A DNA stretch of 41,355 nt from Actinomycetota bacterium (GTDB lineage Bacteria > Actinomycetota > Acidimicrobiia > IMCC26256 > PALSA-610), in contig SXIR01000017.1 in assembly GCA_005772765.1 (NCBI GenBank), positions 1-41,355 on the forward strand. The letters are read 5' to 3'. The notes beneath the pieces are model-generated. The model was not told the origin of the DNA. It saw only the letters and a program-made list of their open reading frames with translations, and did not search any database. A program made the translations under genes and the position numbers. This document shows positions 7,842 to 14,945 of the stretch, in pieces. Each line of letters starts with the position of its first letter. The stretch's first letter is position 1.

Positions 7842-9781
7842 GCATCCTCCGATGATTGTGCGCCAACGCGGCCGCGCCGGCCGCCCCGACGCCGAACTCC
7901 GTCGTTCGTGGAAACGCCGGGAAACGCAAGACCTGCGACAAACAGCGGCTGGAACCCCGGTTCGGTCGCGGTCTCGATCTTCACGATGTCGCGCGCAAGG
8001 GTCGCAACAGTCTGACGTTCGGCCCGAGAGAGCAATGCGCGCAGGGCTCCGTCGCCCGCCGCGTTGCCGATCGATTCGACGTGCGGGTCGCCGTCGAGTG
8101 GCACGAGCGCAATCGCGCGGGCGTAGTTGGGATCGAGGTGCGAACCGAAGGCTCCGGCCAGCGCAACCCGATCGAGTCGGTCAACGCCTGCTTGGGCCAT
8201 CAAAAGGCGTCCGCCCGCGACCAGCGCGGCCTTGGCGAGTTGGATCGCCCGAACATCGGCTTGGGTGATCAGCAGCCGCGGCGAATCCCACAAGACGAAC
8301 GACCAGGTTCGGTCGTGAGCGATCACGCGCTCACTGCGCGGCAGGCCCGCCGAGTTGATGACACCGTCGGCATCGATCACGCCGGCACGCACCAACTCGC
8401 CCAGGGCTTCGACGATCCCCGACCCGCAGACGCCGGTGATCGAGGGCGCAGCGAAGTCCGGCGCATCGGACCAAGCATCGCAACCGATGACCTTGACCCG
8501 GACGACATGCGTCTCGGGATCGATACGAACTCGCTCGATCGCTCCGACGGCCGCGCGTTGACCGCAGGAGATCTGTGCGCCCTCGAACGCGGGACCGGTC
8601 GGGCTCGACGCGGCCCACAGCAGCCCGCCGCGGGCAAGTACCAGTTCGGCATTCGTTCCGACATCGATGACCAGCGAGATGTCATCGCGGGCATCAGGAC
8701 GATCGGCCAGTACGACCGCTGCCGCGTCGGCACCAACGTGGCCGGCGATGCACGGCAGGACATGAACGGAGGCGAACGGCAGGTCGAGGTCGATGTCGGT
8801 TGCAGCGATGTCGAGCGGGTCGGCGGTGGCGAGCGCGAACGGCGCGACGCCGAGCGCAATGGCGTCGAGATCCAAGAACAGGTGGTGCATGATCGGGTTG
8901 GCGACGACCGTGACATCGACGACGTCGTCGCGACCAGCGCCCACCTCGGCGACGAGGTCGCCGATCAAGGCGTCGAGCGCAGATCGAACGCTCGCGGTGA
9001 GTTCACGAGCCCGCGTCGGCGGCGCGTTGTCGAGCATGACGTACGACACCCGGCTCATCACGTCGTCGCCGAATCGGATCTGAGGGTTCATCACCCCCGC
9101 GCTCGCGAGGATGTCACCGGTCGTGACGTCGGCGAGGTGCGCCGCAATCGTCGTGCTGCCGATGTCGACTGCGATCCCGAGGGCACGATCGACGAAGCCC
9201 GGCCACACCGCTACCACCACGCGGTCGCGCACCGCTGCGGTGATCGCCGAAGCCCCGCGCCGCGCACGCCAGGCACGCAGCACCGGACGCGCGATCGCGA
9301 CGTCGAAGATCTGCCACTGGTCGGCAAGCGCCGCCACCAGCCGTTCACTGTCGGTCGGCACATCGGCCGACAGCGTCGACGCGGCGGCTTCGTCGAACTC
9401 GATGTAGTGGAGCGTGACGACGGGGTCGAGATCCAGCGGTCGCGTCGCGCTCGCGTCGGCCAGGTCCTTCCGGACGACCGGCCGGTGGATCTGGCTGTCG
9501 GTCGGAACCGTGACGCGGCCGACGGCAGCGACGTCGACGCAACACGCGAGGCGTCGCTGGGGCTCGATCGTTCGGCGTGTGCGCAGGGCGGCTTCGGCTG
9601 CCGAAATCGGCACGTCACGGTCGGGCACGATGGTGCATCGTCCACAGATCGCCCGGCCGCCGCACACCGAGTCGAGATCGACGCCGAGCGAGCGCGCCGC
9701 GTCGAGGACCGTGGTTCCGGCTGCGAACTCACCACGATGACCGCTGGGCACGAACGCCAACGCGCTGGTCGACACGGTCAT
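7838..9781 (-). CDS. RACo-like reductive activator of corrinoid protein (2Fe-2S + ASKHA)
   Basis: A 647-residue protein that would return an inactivated Co(II) corrinoid protein to Co(I) using ATP. The N-terminus is a plant-type 2Fe-2S ferredoxin domain with Cys40, Cys46, Cys49 and a fourth at Cys80 or Cys81. The rest is the ASKHA ATPase module of RACo/DUF4445 proteins, including IAVDIGSTTIAAHLADV and a second phosphate loop LVIDVGTNAELVLA, with GVCGSGIVEALGELVRAG later. I place the start at ATG 9781, which overlaps the preceding gene's stop (ATGA). The frame stays open upstream, but that extension looks like Arg/Pro-rich antisense. Its position between mttB and mttC relatives ties it to this corrinoid system. 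Confidence 0.9.
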   Translation of the reverse strand: MTVSTSALAFVPSGHRGEFAAGTTVLDAARSLGVDLDSVCGGRAICGRCTIVPDRDVPISAAEAALRTRRTIEPQRRLACCVDVAAVGRVTVPTDSQIHRPVVRKDLADASATRPLDLDPVVTLHYIEFDEAAASTLSADVPTDSERLVAALADQWQIFDVAIARPVLRAWRARRGASAITAAVRDRVVVAVWPGFVDRALGIAVDIGSTTIAAHLADVTTGDILASAGVMNPQIRFGDDVMSRVSYVMLDNAPPTRARELTASVRSALDALIGDLVAEVGAGRDDVVDVTVVANPIMHHLFLDLDAIALGVAPFALATADPLDIAATDIDLDLPFASVHVLPCIAGHVGADAAAVVLADRPDARDDISLVIDVGTNAELVLARGGLLWAASSPTGPAFEGAQISCGQRAAVGAIERVRIDPETHVVRVKVIGCDAWSDAPDFAAPSITGVCGSGIVEALGELVRAGVIDADGVINSAGLPRSERVIAHDRTWSFVLWDSPRLLITQADVRAIQLAKAALVAGGRLLMAQAGVDRLDRVALAGAFGSHLDPNYARAIALVPLDGDPHVESIGNAAGDGALRALLSRAERQTVATLARDIVKIETATEPGFQPLFVAGLAFPGVSTNDGVRRRGGRRGRVGAQSSEDA

Positions 9782-10173
9782 TGCGCCGGCTCGATCTCGG
9801 GATGGGTTGCGGGGTCGTAACCGCCGGTGCGGACGTACGCTGTCAATGCCGCTCGGGACAACGAGGCGTCGAACTCGGCAACGATCCGTGCGACCTCGGC
9901 GCCGAGGTCGACCTCGGGCGTCACGGAAATGGTCTCGCGCCGCCATTCGGCGATGTAGGCGTTCGCGGCACGTTTCCCGGCCCGCATCGCGGCTTCGTCG
10001 ATCGCCCGTTGGAATCGCCTCGGCAACATGATCTGGTGGCGTTCGTTCCCGCGGGTGGCGTTGACCTGCGCTGGTATGTCGCGCCACCGAATGATCACGA
10101 TCGAATCCGCGCGGCGAGCGGAGGGACGGCGGCCCCGCTCGCTCCGGCCGGGGCGGCCCGAGTCGGCCGTCAT
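9778..10173 (-). CDS. 'virulence factor' domain protein of a corrinoid methyltransferase operon
   Basis: A 131-residue protein with the signature of the small family named Virulence_fact (as I recall, PF13769): SIVIIRWRDIPAQV, LPRRFQRAIDEAAMRAGK and AYIAEWRRE. No signal peptide or membrane segment is visible. The family name is historical, and I know of no demonstrated biochemical role. The start at ATG 10173 gives a four-base overlap with the DUF1638 stop, and the stop overlaps the RACo start by four bases, so it is translationally locked between two corrinoid-system genes. An ATG at 10182 is the alternative start. Context suggests a role in assembling, reactivating or coupling the methyl-transfer complex. 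Confidence 0.82.
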   Translation of the reverse strand: MTADSGRPGRSERGRRPSARRADSIVIIRWRDIPAQVNATRGNERHQIMLPRRFQRAIDEAAMRAGKRAANAYIAEWRRETISVTPEVDLGAEVARIVAEFDASLSRAALTAYVRTGGYDPATHPEIEPAQ

Positions 10174-10775
10174 GTCGAGCACTCGCTCGTGGCGGCGATG
10201 CCTTCGATCGCGGCGGCGAACGCGCCATATCCGGTGCCGTGCGTCTCGAAGTCGAGCCCGAGGCGATCGGCCGCCGCGGCCGCGAGCCGACGGATGTTGT
10301 CGTCGTCTCGTTGGGCGAGGTGCACGACGCGCCGGTAGTTGCGGAAGTACTCGTCACGCAGTTCGGGATGGCGGTCCAGCCCGAGGCCGTGCCACACGAG
10401 CGCATCGAAGTGCCGAGCCAGGTAGTCGGTCAGATAGAAGGTGCCCGGTTCCGCATCGTGCATCGCGGCGAAGCGCTCGGAACCGGCGAAGAACTCGTAG
10501 CAGTGCGCGCCCGGCAGTCGGTCGACGCCGGGGAGTTCACCGAGGAGAAGGTCGAGCGCGCCGCCCGTTCCGCAATCCGCGTACCCGACGAACACGCGTC
10601 GGCCCTCAGCGAGCGCGGCTGCGAGTCGGGCGCGCAGCGCGGGAACGATCCGTTCGGGACGATTGTGGAGGTTCGCCGGGAGGTACTCGACCTCGACCGG
10701 CGAATCCGGTCCGAGTACCGCTCGCAGATCGCCAGCCAACGCCCCGCAGGCGATGATGAGCGGCCGTCGGTTCAC
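10170..10775 (-). CDS. DUF1638 protein, corrinoid-system associated
   Basis: A 201-residue protein matching the DUF1638 pattern: IIACGALAGDLRAVL, the NRPERI segment, VGYADCGTGGALD, Cys and Phe in GAHCYEFFAG, then TFYLTDYLARHFDALVWHGLGLDRHPEL. Conserved cysteines at the ACGAL, ADCGTGG and HCYEFF positions could bind a metal or cofactor, but that is inference. No function is established that I know of. It begins seven bases after the corrinoid-protein stop and overlaps the next gene by four bases. Tight packing with MttB, MttC and RACo relatives suggests a dedicated accessory factor of aerobic corrinoid methyl transfer. Confidence 0.88.
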   Translation of the reverse strand: MNRRPLIIACGALAGDLRAVLGPDSPVEVEYLPANLHNRPERIVPALRARLAAALAEGRRVFVGYADCGTGGALDLLLGELPGVDRLPGAHCYEFFAGSERFAAMHDAEPGTFYLTDYLARHFDALVWHGLGLDRHPELRDEYFRNYRRVVHLAQRDDDNIRRLAAAAADRLGLDFETHGTGYGAFAAAIEGIAATSECST

Positions 10776-10782
10776 CGCGACG

Positions 10783-11508
10783 TCACGACGCCAGGCGGCG
10801 CGCTGACACCAACGATGCCGCGGTGGCCGCAGCGATTGCGGCGTCGCGGCAATATGCGTCGGCGCCGACCGCCATGGCGAACTCTTCGTTCAGTGGGGCA
10901 CCACCCACCATGACGATGTAGTCGTCGCGCCGACCGCGTTCTTTCAGCGTGTCGATGACGACCTTCATGTACGGCATGGTCGTGGTCAAGAGTGCCGACA
11001 TTCCGAGGATGTCGGGCTTGTGCTTGTCGAGGGCGGCGAAGAACTCGTCGACGTCGGTGTTGACACCGAGGTCGAACACTTCGAAGCCGGCCCCTTCCAT
11101 CATCATCGCGACGAGGTTCTTGCCGATGTCAGGGATGTCGCCCTTCACGGTGCCGATGACCACCGTGCCGATCGGTTCGGCGCCCGTCTCGGCGAGCAAC
11201 GGGCGCAGCACCGACATGCCGGCCTTCATGGCGTTGGCGGCGAGCAGGACCTCGGGCACGAACAAGATGCCGTCGCGAAAGTCGATGCCGACGATGCGCA
11301 TCCCTTCGACGAGGGCCTCGTCGAGCACGCGTTGTGGGCCCCACCCGCGCCCGAGGAGCAGGTTCGTTCCCTCGAAGATCTCGTCGCCCAGACCGTCGTA
11401 GAGATCGTCGTGCATCTGGGCCACGAGGGCTTCGTCGTCGAGCTCGGCCAGGACGATGTCGTCGCCCGGACCATCGCCATCGTTCGAGTTGCCGTCACCG
11501 TCACTCAC
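10783..11508 (-). CDS. MttC-like corrinoid (cobalamin) protein with Pro replacing the axial His
   Basis: A 241-residue methyl carrier made of an N-terminal helical cap (about 20-105, including EGTNLLLGRGWGPQRVLDEA) and a B12-binding Rossmann domain (about 112-235). The cofactor-binding DxHxxG motif reads GDIPDIG (123-129): Asp124 and Gly129 are kept but residue 126 is Pro (codon CCT), so the His that ligates cobalt from below is absent. The SxL motif (Ser171-Leu173) and the GG motif (VGGAP, 201-205) are intact. I chose GTG 11508; ATG 11547 is an alternative with no better ribosome binding site. It should accept methyl from the MttB relative and be reset by the RACo relative. Confidence 0.88.
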   Translation of the reverse strand: MSDGDGNSNDGDGPGDDIVLAELDDEALVAQMHDDLYDGLGDEIFEGTNLLLGRGWGPQRVLDEALVEGMRIVGIDFRDGILFVPEVLLAANAMKAGMSVLRPLLAETGAEPIGTVVIGTVKGDIPDIGKNLVAMMMEGAGFEVFDLGVNTDVDEFFAALDKHKPDILGMSALLTTTMPYMKVVIDTLKERGRRDDYIVMVGGAPLNEEFAMAVGADAYCRDAAIAAATAASLVSARRLAS

Positions 11509-11539
11509 GGGCGCACAGCCTACTTCCGACCACCGGCAA

Positions 11540-11558
11540 ACTTCCATGATACGGAAGT
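11540..11558. promoter_or_regulatory. perfect inverted repeat upstream of the corrinoid-protein gene
   Basis: ACTTCC (11540-11545) and GGAAGT (11553-11558) form a perfect six-base inverted repeat with a seven-base spacer. It lies between the homocysteine-methyltransferase stop and the GTG chosen for the corrinoid protein. It could be an operator or a small RNA hairpin. If translation started at ATG 11547 the repeat would sit across the start codon. Confidence 0.35.
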
Positions 11559-11570
11559 CGCGGCGGCACT

Positions 11571-12578
11571 TCAGCCGCGGCGGCGGGAGGGGCGGCGGTT
11601 CGACGGCGCGGGTTCGTCGGTGGCCAGTGCGTTCGTCAGCGGACCGGCCGTCGCCACCACGCGGTCGAGATCGGGTCGCGGGCCCGGTACGCGCTGGTCG
11701 AGCGCCGCTCGCATCGCCGCGAGGTGCGACGGCGAGGTCCCACAGCAACCACCGATAATCGCCACGCCCGCGTCAGCCGCGAGTCGGGCGTACTCCCCCA
11801 TCAACGCTTCGGTACCCGAGTAGACGATTTCGGTCCCGACAAAGCGCGGGACACCGCAGTTCGCCTTCGCGACGATGCGGTCGCCGGGCGCGGCGTCGGT
11901 CATCGAGATCGCCGCCATCAACAGGTCCGACGCCCCGACCCCACAGTTTCCGCCGTAGGCGAGGGGCGCGACCGCGAGCCCGTCGAAGACCGAGTGCAAG
12001 TCCGCGGGAGCGAGACCCATCATCGTGCGGCCCGCCGAGTCGAACGAACAGGTTGCGGTGTACGGGACGTTTGCGTCGATGGCCGCAGTCGCGGCCGCCC
12101 GGATCTCGTCGATCGCCGACATCGTCTCGATCCAGATCACGTCCACCCCGCCGTCGACGAGCGCATCGATCTGCTCGCGGAACGACGCGACGGCAGCATC
12201 GTGGGTCAACGGCCCGATTGGATCGAACAGCTCTCCCGTCGGACCCACCGAACCCGCCACCACGACGGGATGGGGCGCCGCATCGGCGACCTCGCGGGCC
12301 AGGCGCGCCGCGGCCGACACCAACTCCGCAACGCGATCCTGAGAACCATGCAGTGCGAGGCGGTTGCGTGTCCCACCGAACGTGTTCGTAAGAATGATCT
12401 GCGCACCCGCGTCGACGAAGCTCTGGTACAGCGATCGGATCCGATCCGGATGCTCGACGTTCCACAGTTCCGGCGGATACCCCGACTCGAGTCCGACCTG
12501 GAACAAGTTCGTCCCGGTTGCGCCGTCGGCCAGGATCGGCTCACCGGTCGCGAGTAGGTCTGCGAGATTGGTGCGCAT
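11571..12578 (-). CDS. homocysteine S-methyltransferase (BHMT/MetH N-domain type)
   Basis: A 335-residue TIM-barrel enzyme of the Hcy-binding family. It opens with ILADGATGTNLFQVGL and has the three zinc cysteines of the family: Cys212 in GGNCGVG and Cys278-Cys279 in IIGGCCGTSP. The last 45 residues form an Arg/Pro-rich tail. It would make methionine from homocysteine using a methyl donor, either a free betaine-type compound (as BHMT) or a methylated corrinoid (as the Hcy domain of MetH). It heads the operon and is followed by a separate corrinoid protein, which favours the second reading. ATG 12578 was chosen because a strong AGGGGGAG ribosome binding site precedes it; the upstream extension has none. 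Confidence 0.87.
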   Translation of the reverse strand: MRTNLADLLATGEPILADGATGTNLFQVGLESGYPPELWNVEHPDRIRSLYQSFVDAGAQIILTNTFGGTRNRLALHGSQDRVAELVSAAARLAREVADAAPHPVVVAGSVGPTGELFDPIGPLTHDAAVASFREQIDALVDGGVDVIWIETMSAIDEIRAAATAAIDANVPYTATCSFDSAGRTMMGLAPADLHSVFDGLAVAPLAYGGNCGVGASDLLMAAISMTDAAPGDRIVAKANCGVPRFVGTEIVYSGTEALMGEYARLAADAGVAIIGGCCGTSPSHLAAMRAALDQRVPGPRPDLDRVVATAGPLTNALATDEPAPSNRRPSRRRG

Positions 12579-12666
12579 CGGACATCTCCCCCTCGACCCG
12601 GGCCGAGGACGCGGCCGATCGAGCTCGGGCGCAGTCGGTCGGGCGGCGGCCGGGCCATGTACGGGC

Positions 12667-12744
12667 GGTTCCATGTCCGGCCGCCGCTGGGGAAACGCGT
12701 TCCCCCGCCCAAGGGTGGAACACGTTTCTCGAACGAATGGAACC
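12667..12744. promoter_or_regulatory. nested palindromes, candidate operator region of the demethylation operon
   Basis: The 281-base gap at 12579-12859 holds no gene but has ordered repeats. GGGGAA and TTCCCC flank ACGCG at 12689-12705. A related site, GGAACACGTTTC (12717-12728), is the same GAAACGYGTTCC consensus in the opposite orientation, centred about 26 bases away. Both are enclosed by an eight-base inverted repeat, GGTTCCAT (12667-12674) and ATGGAACC (12737-12744). TAGGTT on the minus strand (12741-12746) could be a -10 element. GGAA/TTCC-armed palindromes are typical of IclR-family sites, so the operon's own IclR protein is the obvious candidate ligand; this is inference. Confidence 0.5.
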
Positions 12745-12859
12745 TACCGCGGGAGCGGGGGGCAAAACGTGGATTCCGGGCTTCGCACGATTGGTCGATC
12801 GCACCTCGGTCACCGCCACGAGCGCGTGCCCTACTCGCGGCCCGACCCGCACCCTCGTT

Positions 12860-14101
12860 TCAAACGCCTCCGACCTCGGTGTTCGACGAGTTCGCCGAAC
12901 CCGACCCAGTGACCGCGGCGAGGATCACCTCGAACGAAGCGCCGGTGCCGCTCGGGAGCAATCGCACGGTGCCGTCATGGCGCTGCGCGATCGAGTGCAC
13001 GATGGCCAAGCCCAGCCCGGTCGAACCTGACCCTGGCGTTCGGGGCGCGTCGCCCCGAACGAAACGCTCGAAGATGCTCGGGGCAAGGTCGTCGGCCACG
13101 CCCGGCCCGTCGTCGGAGACTCGCAATCGAACGTCGTCGCCGTCGGTGCGCAGGCTGACGGTGATCCGCTCCACCGCATGGCGCACCGCGTTGTCGAGGA
13201 GGTTCGCGGTGAGATGTTCGAGGAGCGTCGCGTCGCCACGGACTTGAGCGGCAGACACCTCCGAGCAGTCGATCGTCACCGGCGAACCAAGGTGCGCGCG
13301 GCAAACACCGACCGCCCGCAACACGACGTCGTCGAGATCGACGAGCTCGTCGCGACGGGAGGTTCCTGCATCGAGGCGGCTCAGCGCCAAAAGGTCGTCG
13401 GTGAGCTTTGCGAGGTGTCGGGCGTCGCGCAACGCAACCGGAGCCGCGGCGGCGCCGTCGACTTCGAGCGCCGTGATCATGCGCGCCAACGGGGAGCGGA
13501 GCTCGTGCGCCGCATCGGCAACGAAACGTTGCTCGCGCGACGTCGCGGCATCGACTCGCCGGAGCAATCGACCTGCGAGCCACCACAACGCAATGACCAG
13601 CACCGCGAGTACGCCCGGCAACGCGACCGCCAGCCCGACGACAAGCGAACGCGTCGTCTCGTCCAAATCGTCCCGGTTGATGGCGACACGGACGACGTAG
13701 TCAATCCGATCGACCCGAAAGCACGACATGATGAACCGGAAGGGGCTGTCGTCGACCGAGTCGATCTGTATCGTTCCGCGATCGTCCGGGCAGCCGTCGT
13801 CAGGGAACGGACCGAGGCTGGCAACGTTGGCCGTCGCGGCCACCACCCGTCGATCGACGACGACCTGCACGACGACGTCTTGCGAGTCACCGAACGTCTC
13901 GATCGTGGGTTCGAGCCGACCGGCGTCGATGCGCCCGCGGATGTCGTCGAACCGGCGACCGACGTCTTCGTCGATCAACTGAGTCGCGCGACTTCGCACG
14001 ATGTTCACGGTCGTCCACGCACCGAGCAACAAGGCGCCGGCGACCACGACCGACGCCAGGAGGACGATGCGGGCACGCAGCCGGTGCAACGACGGAATCA
14101 C
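12860..14101 (-). CDS. membrane sensor histidine kinase of a two-component system
   Basis: A 413-residue EnvZ-type kinase. Membrane segment 1 is about residues 11-30 and segment 2 about 152-177; between them is an extracytoplasmic sensor loop of about 120 residues containing two cysteines. A HAMP-like linker leads to the phosphoacceptor helix with His199 in FVADAAHELRSPLARM. The ATPase domain has the N box NLLDNAVRHA, then RVSDDGPGVADDL, IFERFVRG and a GSTGLGLAIVHSI G2 box. The start is GTG 14101, overlapping the response-regulator stop by four bases, so the pair is cotranscribed. The signal is unknown; the divergent lipoprotein at 14946 is a likely target or input partner. Confidence 0.92.
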   Translation of the reverse strand: MIPSLHRLRARIVLLASVVVAGALLLGAWTTVNIVRSRATQLIDEDVGRRFDDIRGRIDAGRLEPTIETFGDSQDVVVQVVVDRRVVAATANVASLGPFPDDGCPDDRGTIQIDSVDDSPFRFIMSCFRVDRIDYVVRVAINRDDLDETTRSLVVGLAVALPGVLAVLVIALWWLAGRLLRRVDAATSREQRFVADAAHELRSPLARMITALEVDGAAAAPVALRDARHLAKLTDDLLALSRLDAGTSRRDELVDLDDVVLRAVGVCRAHLGSPVTIDCSEVSAAQVRGDATLLEHLTANLLDNAVRHAVERITVSLRTDGDDVRLRVSDDGPGVADDLAPSIFERFVRGDAPRTPGSGSTGLGLAIVHSIAQRHDGTVRLLPSGTGASFEVILAAVTGSGSANSSNTEVGGV

Positions 14102-14772
14102 GGGGCCTCAGCGAGTCGATACCCGGCGCCGCGCACCGTATGAATCAGCGGGTCAGTGAACGGTTCGTCGATCTTGCGGCGGAGACGTCGCACGTACACC
14201 TCGACGATGTTCGGGTCGCCGTCGAAGTGTTCGTCCCACACGTTGGCGAGGAGTTCGGTCTTCGACACGACCGCGTTGGCGTGACGTACGAGATACTCCA
14301 GCACGGCGAACTCACGAGCCGTCAACGCGATCGGCGCGTCTGCGCGCGCGACTCGATGTGTCCGAGGATCGAGATGGAGATCAGCGATCGCGATGGGCGC
14401 GGGATCGCGCCCATCGGTGCGGCGCACCAACGCCCGAATACGCGCGACCAGGACCACGAACGAAAATGGCTTACTCAGAAAATCGTCGGCGCCGAGGTCG
14501 AGTGCTTCGGCTTCGTCGAGATCGCCATCTTTCGCGGTCAGCACGAGGATCGGTGTCCAGATCCCTGCGGCGCGGAGATCCCGGCAGACTCGGTAACCGT
14601 TGCGGCGGGGCAACATCAAATCGAGGACGACCACTGCGTAGGCCCGCTCGGATGCCTTCCAGAATCCGTCGTCGCCGTCATGCGCGAGATCGACTGCGAA
14701 TCCTTCGGCGACGAGCCCGCGTTGCACCGTCTCGGCAAGTTGCACGTCGTCTTCGACGAGCAAGACCTTCAC
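14098..14772 (-). CDS. OmpR/PhoB-family response regulator
   Basis: A 224-residue regulator. The receiver domain has the acidic pair Asp8-Asp9, the phosphoacceptor Asp51 in VVLDLMLPRRNGY, the switch Thr in VLTAKDGD, and Lys in LSKPF. The C-terminal winged helix (about 125-222) carries LTAREFAVLEYLVRHANAVVSKTELLANVW and VYVRRLRRKID. The start is GTG 14772, seven bases after AAGGA. An open frame continues upstream, but it would cover a hairpin and direct repeats and adds no family sequence. It probably binds the CCTGAAT repeats at 14823-14892, between itself and the divergent lipoprotein gene. Confidence 0.93.
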   Translation of the reverse strand: MKVLLVEDDVQLAETVQRGLVAEGFAVDLAHDGDDGFWKASERAYAVVVLDLMLPRRNGYRVCRDLRAAGIWTPILVLTAKDGDLDEAEALDLGADDFLSKPFSFVVLVARIRALVRRTDGRDPAPIAIADLHLDPRTHRVARADAPIALTAREFAVLEYLVRHANAVVSKTELLANVWDEHFDGDPNIVEVYVRRLRRKIDEPFTDPLIHTVRGAGYRLAEAP

Positions 14773-14782
14773 AGACGATCCT

Positions 14783-14808
14783 TCATTGTTCGCCGACGCG
14801 AACAATGA
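14783..14808 (-). promoter_or_regulatory. hairpin immediately 5' of the response-regulator ribosome binding site
   Basis: Positions 14783-14793 and 14798-14808 are perfectly complementary (11 bp, arm core CATTGTTCGC) with a four-base loop. In the minus-strand mRNA this hairpin ends just where the AAGGA Shine-Dalgarno sequence begins. It could affect translation or mRNA stability of the two-component operon, or be a protein-binding palindrome. Confidence 0.5.
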
Positions 14809-14822
14809 GTCTCGCACGGTTT

Positions 14823-14892
14823 CCTGAACCCGCCCTGAATGGTTGGGGGCACGCCTGAATGATTGGGGACAGGCCTGAATGTTGGGGACAGG
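14823..14892. repeat. CCTGAA direct repeats, candidate response-regulator binding sites
   Basis: CCTGAA(C/T) begins at 14823, 14834, 14854 and 14874, giving spacings of 11, 20 and 20 bases. The last three copies are embedded in a roughly 20-base unit that also repeats a TTGGGG(G/A)CA segment. Direct repeats phased at about one or two helical turns are the usual target of OmpR/PhoB regulators. The array lies between the divergent response-regulator and lipoprotein genes. Confidence 0.6.
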
Positions 14893-14945
14893 TTCGACGC
14901 TCGGATTCAGCCGCGGTTCAACTACGCCGGAGCAACCTGGTTGCC

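Noticed and set aside
9782-10405. N-terminal extension of the RACo-like protein by about 200 codons
   Set aside because: The extension runs through the Virulence_fact and DUF1638 genes in another frame on the same strand, is Arg/Pro-rich, and the ferredoxin domain begins right after ATG 9781.
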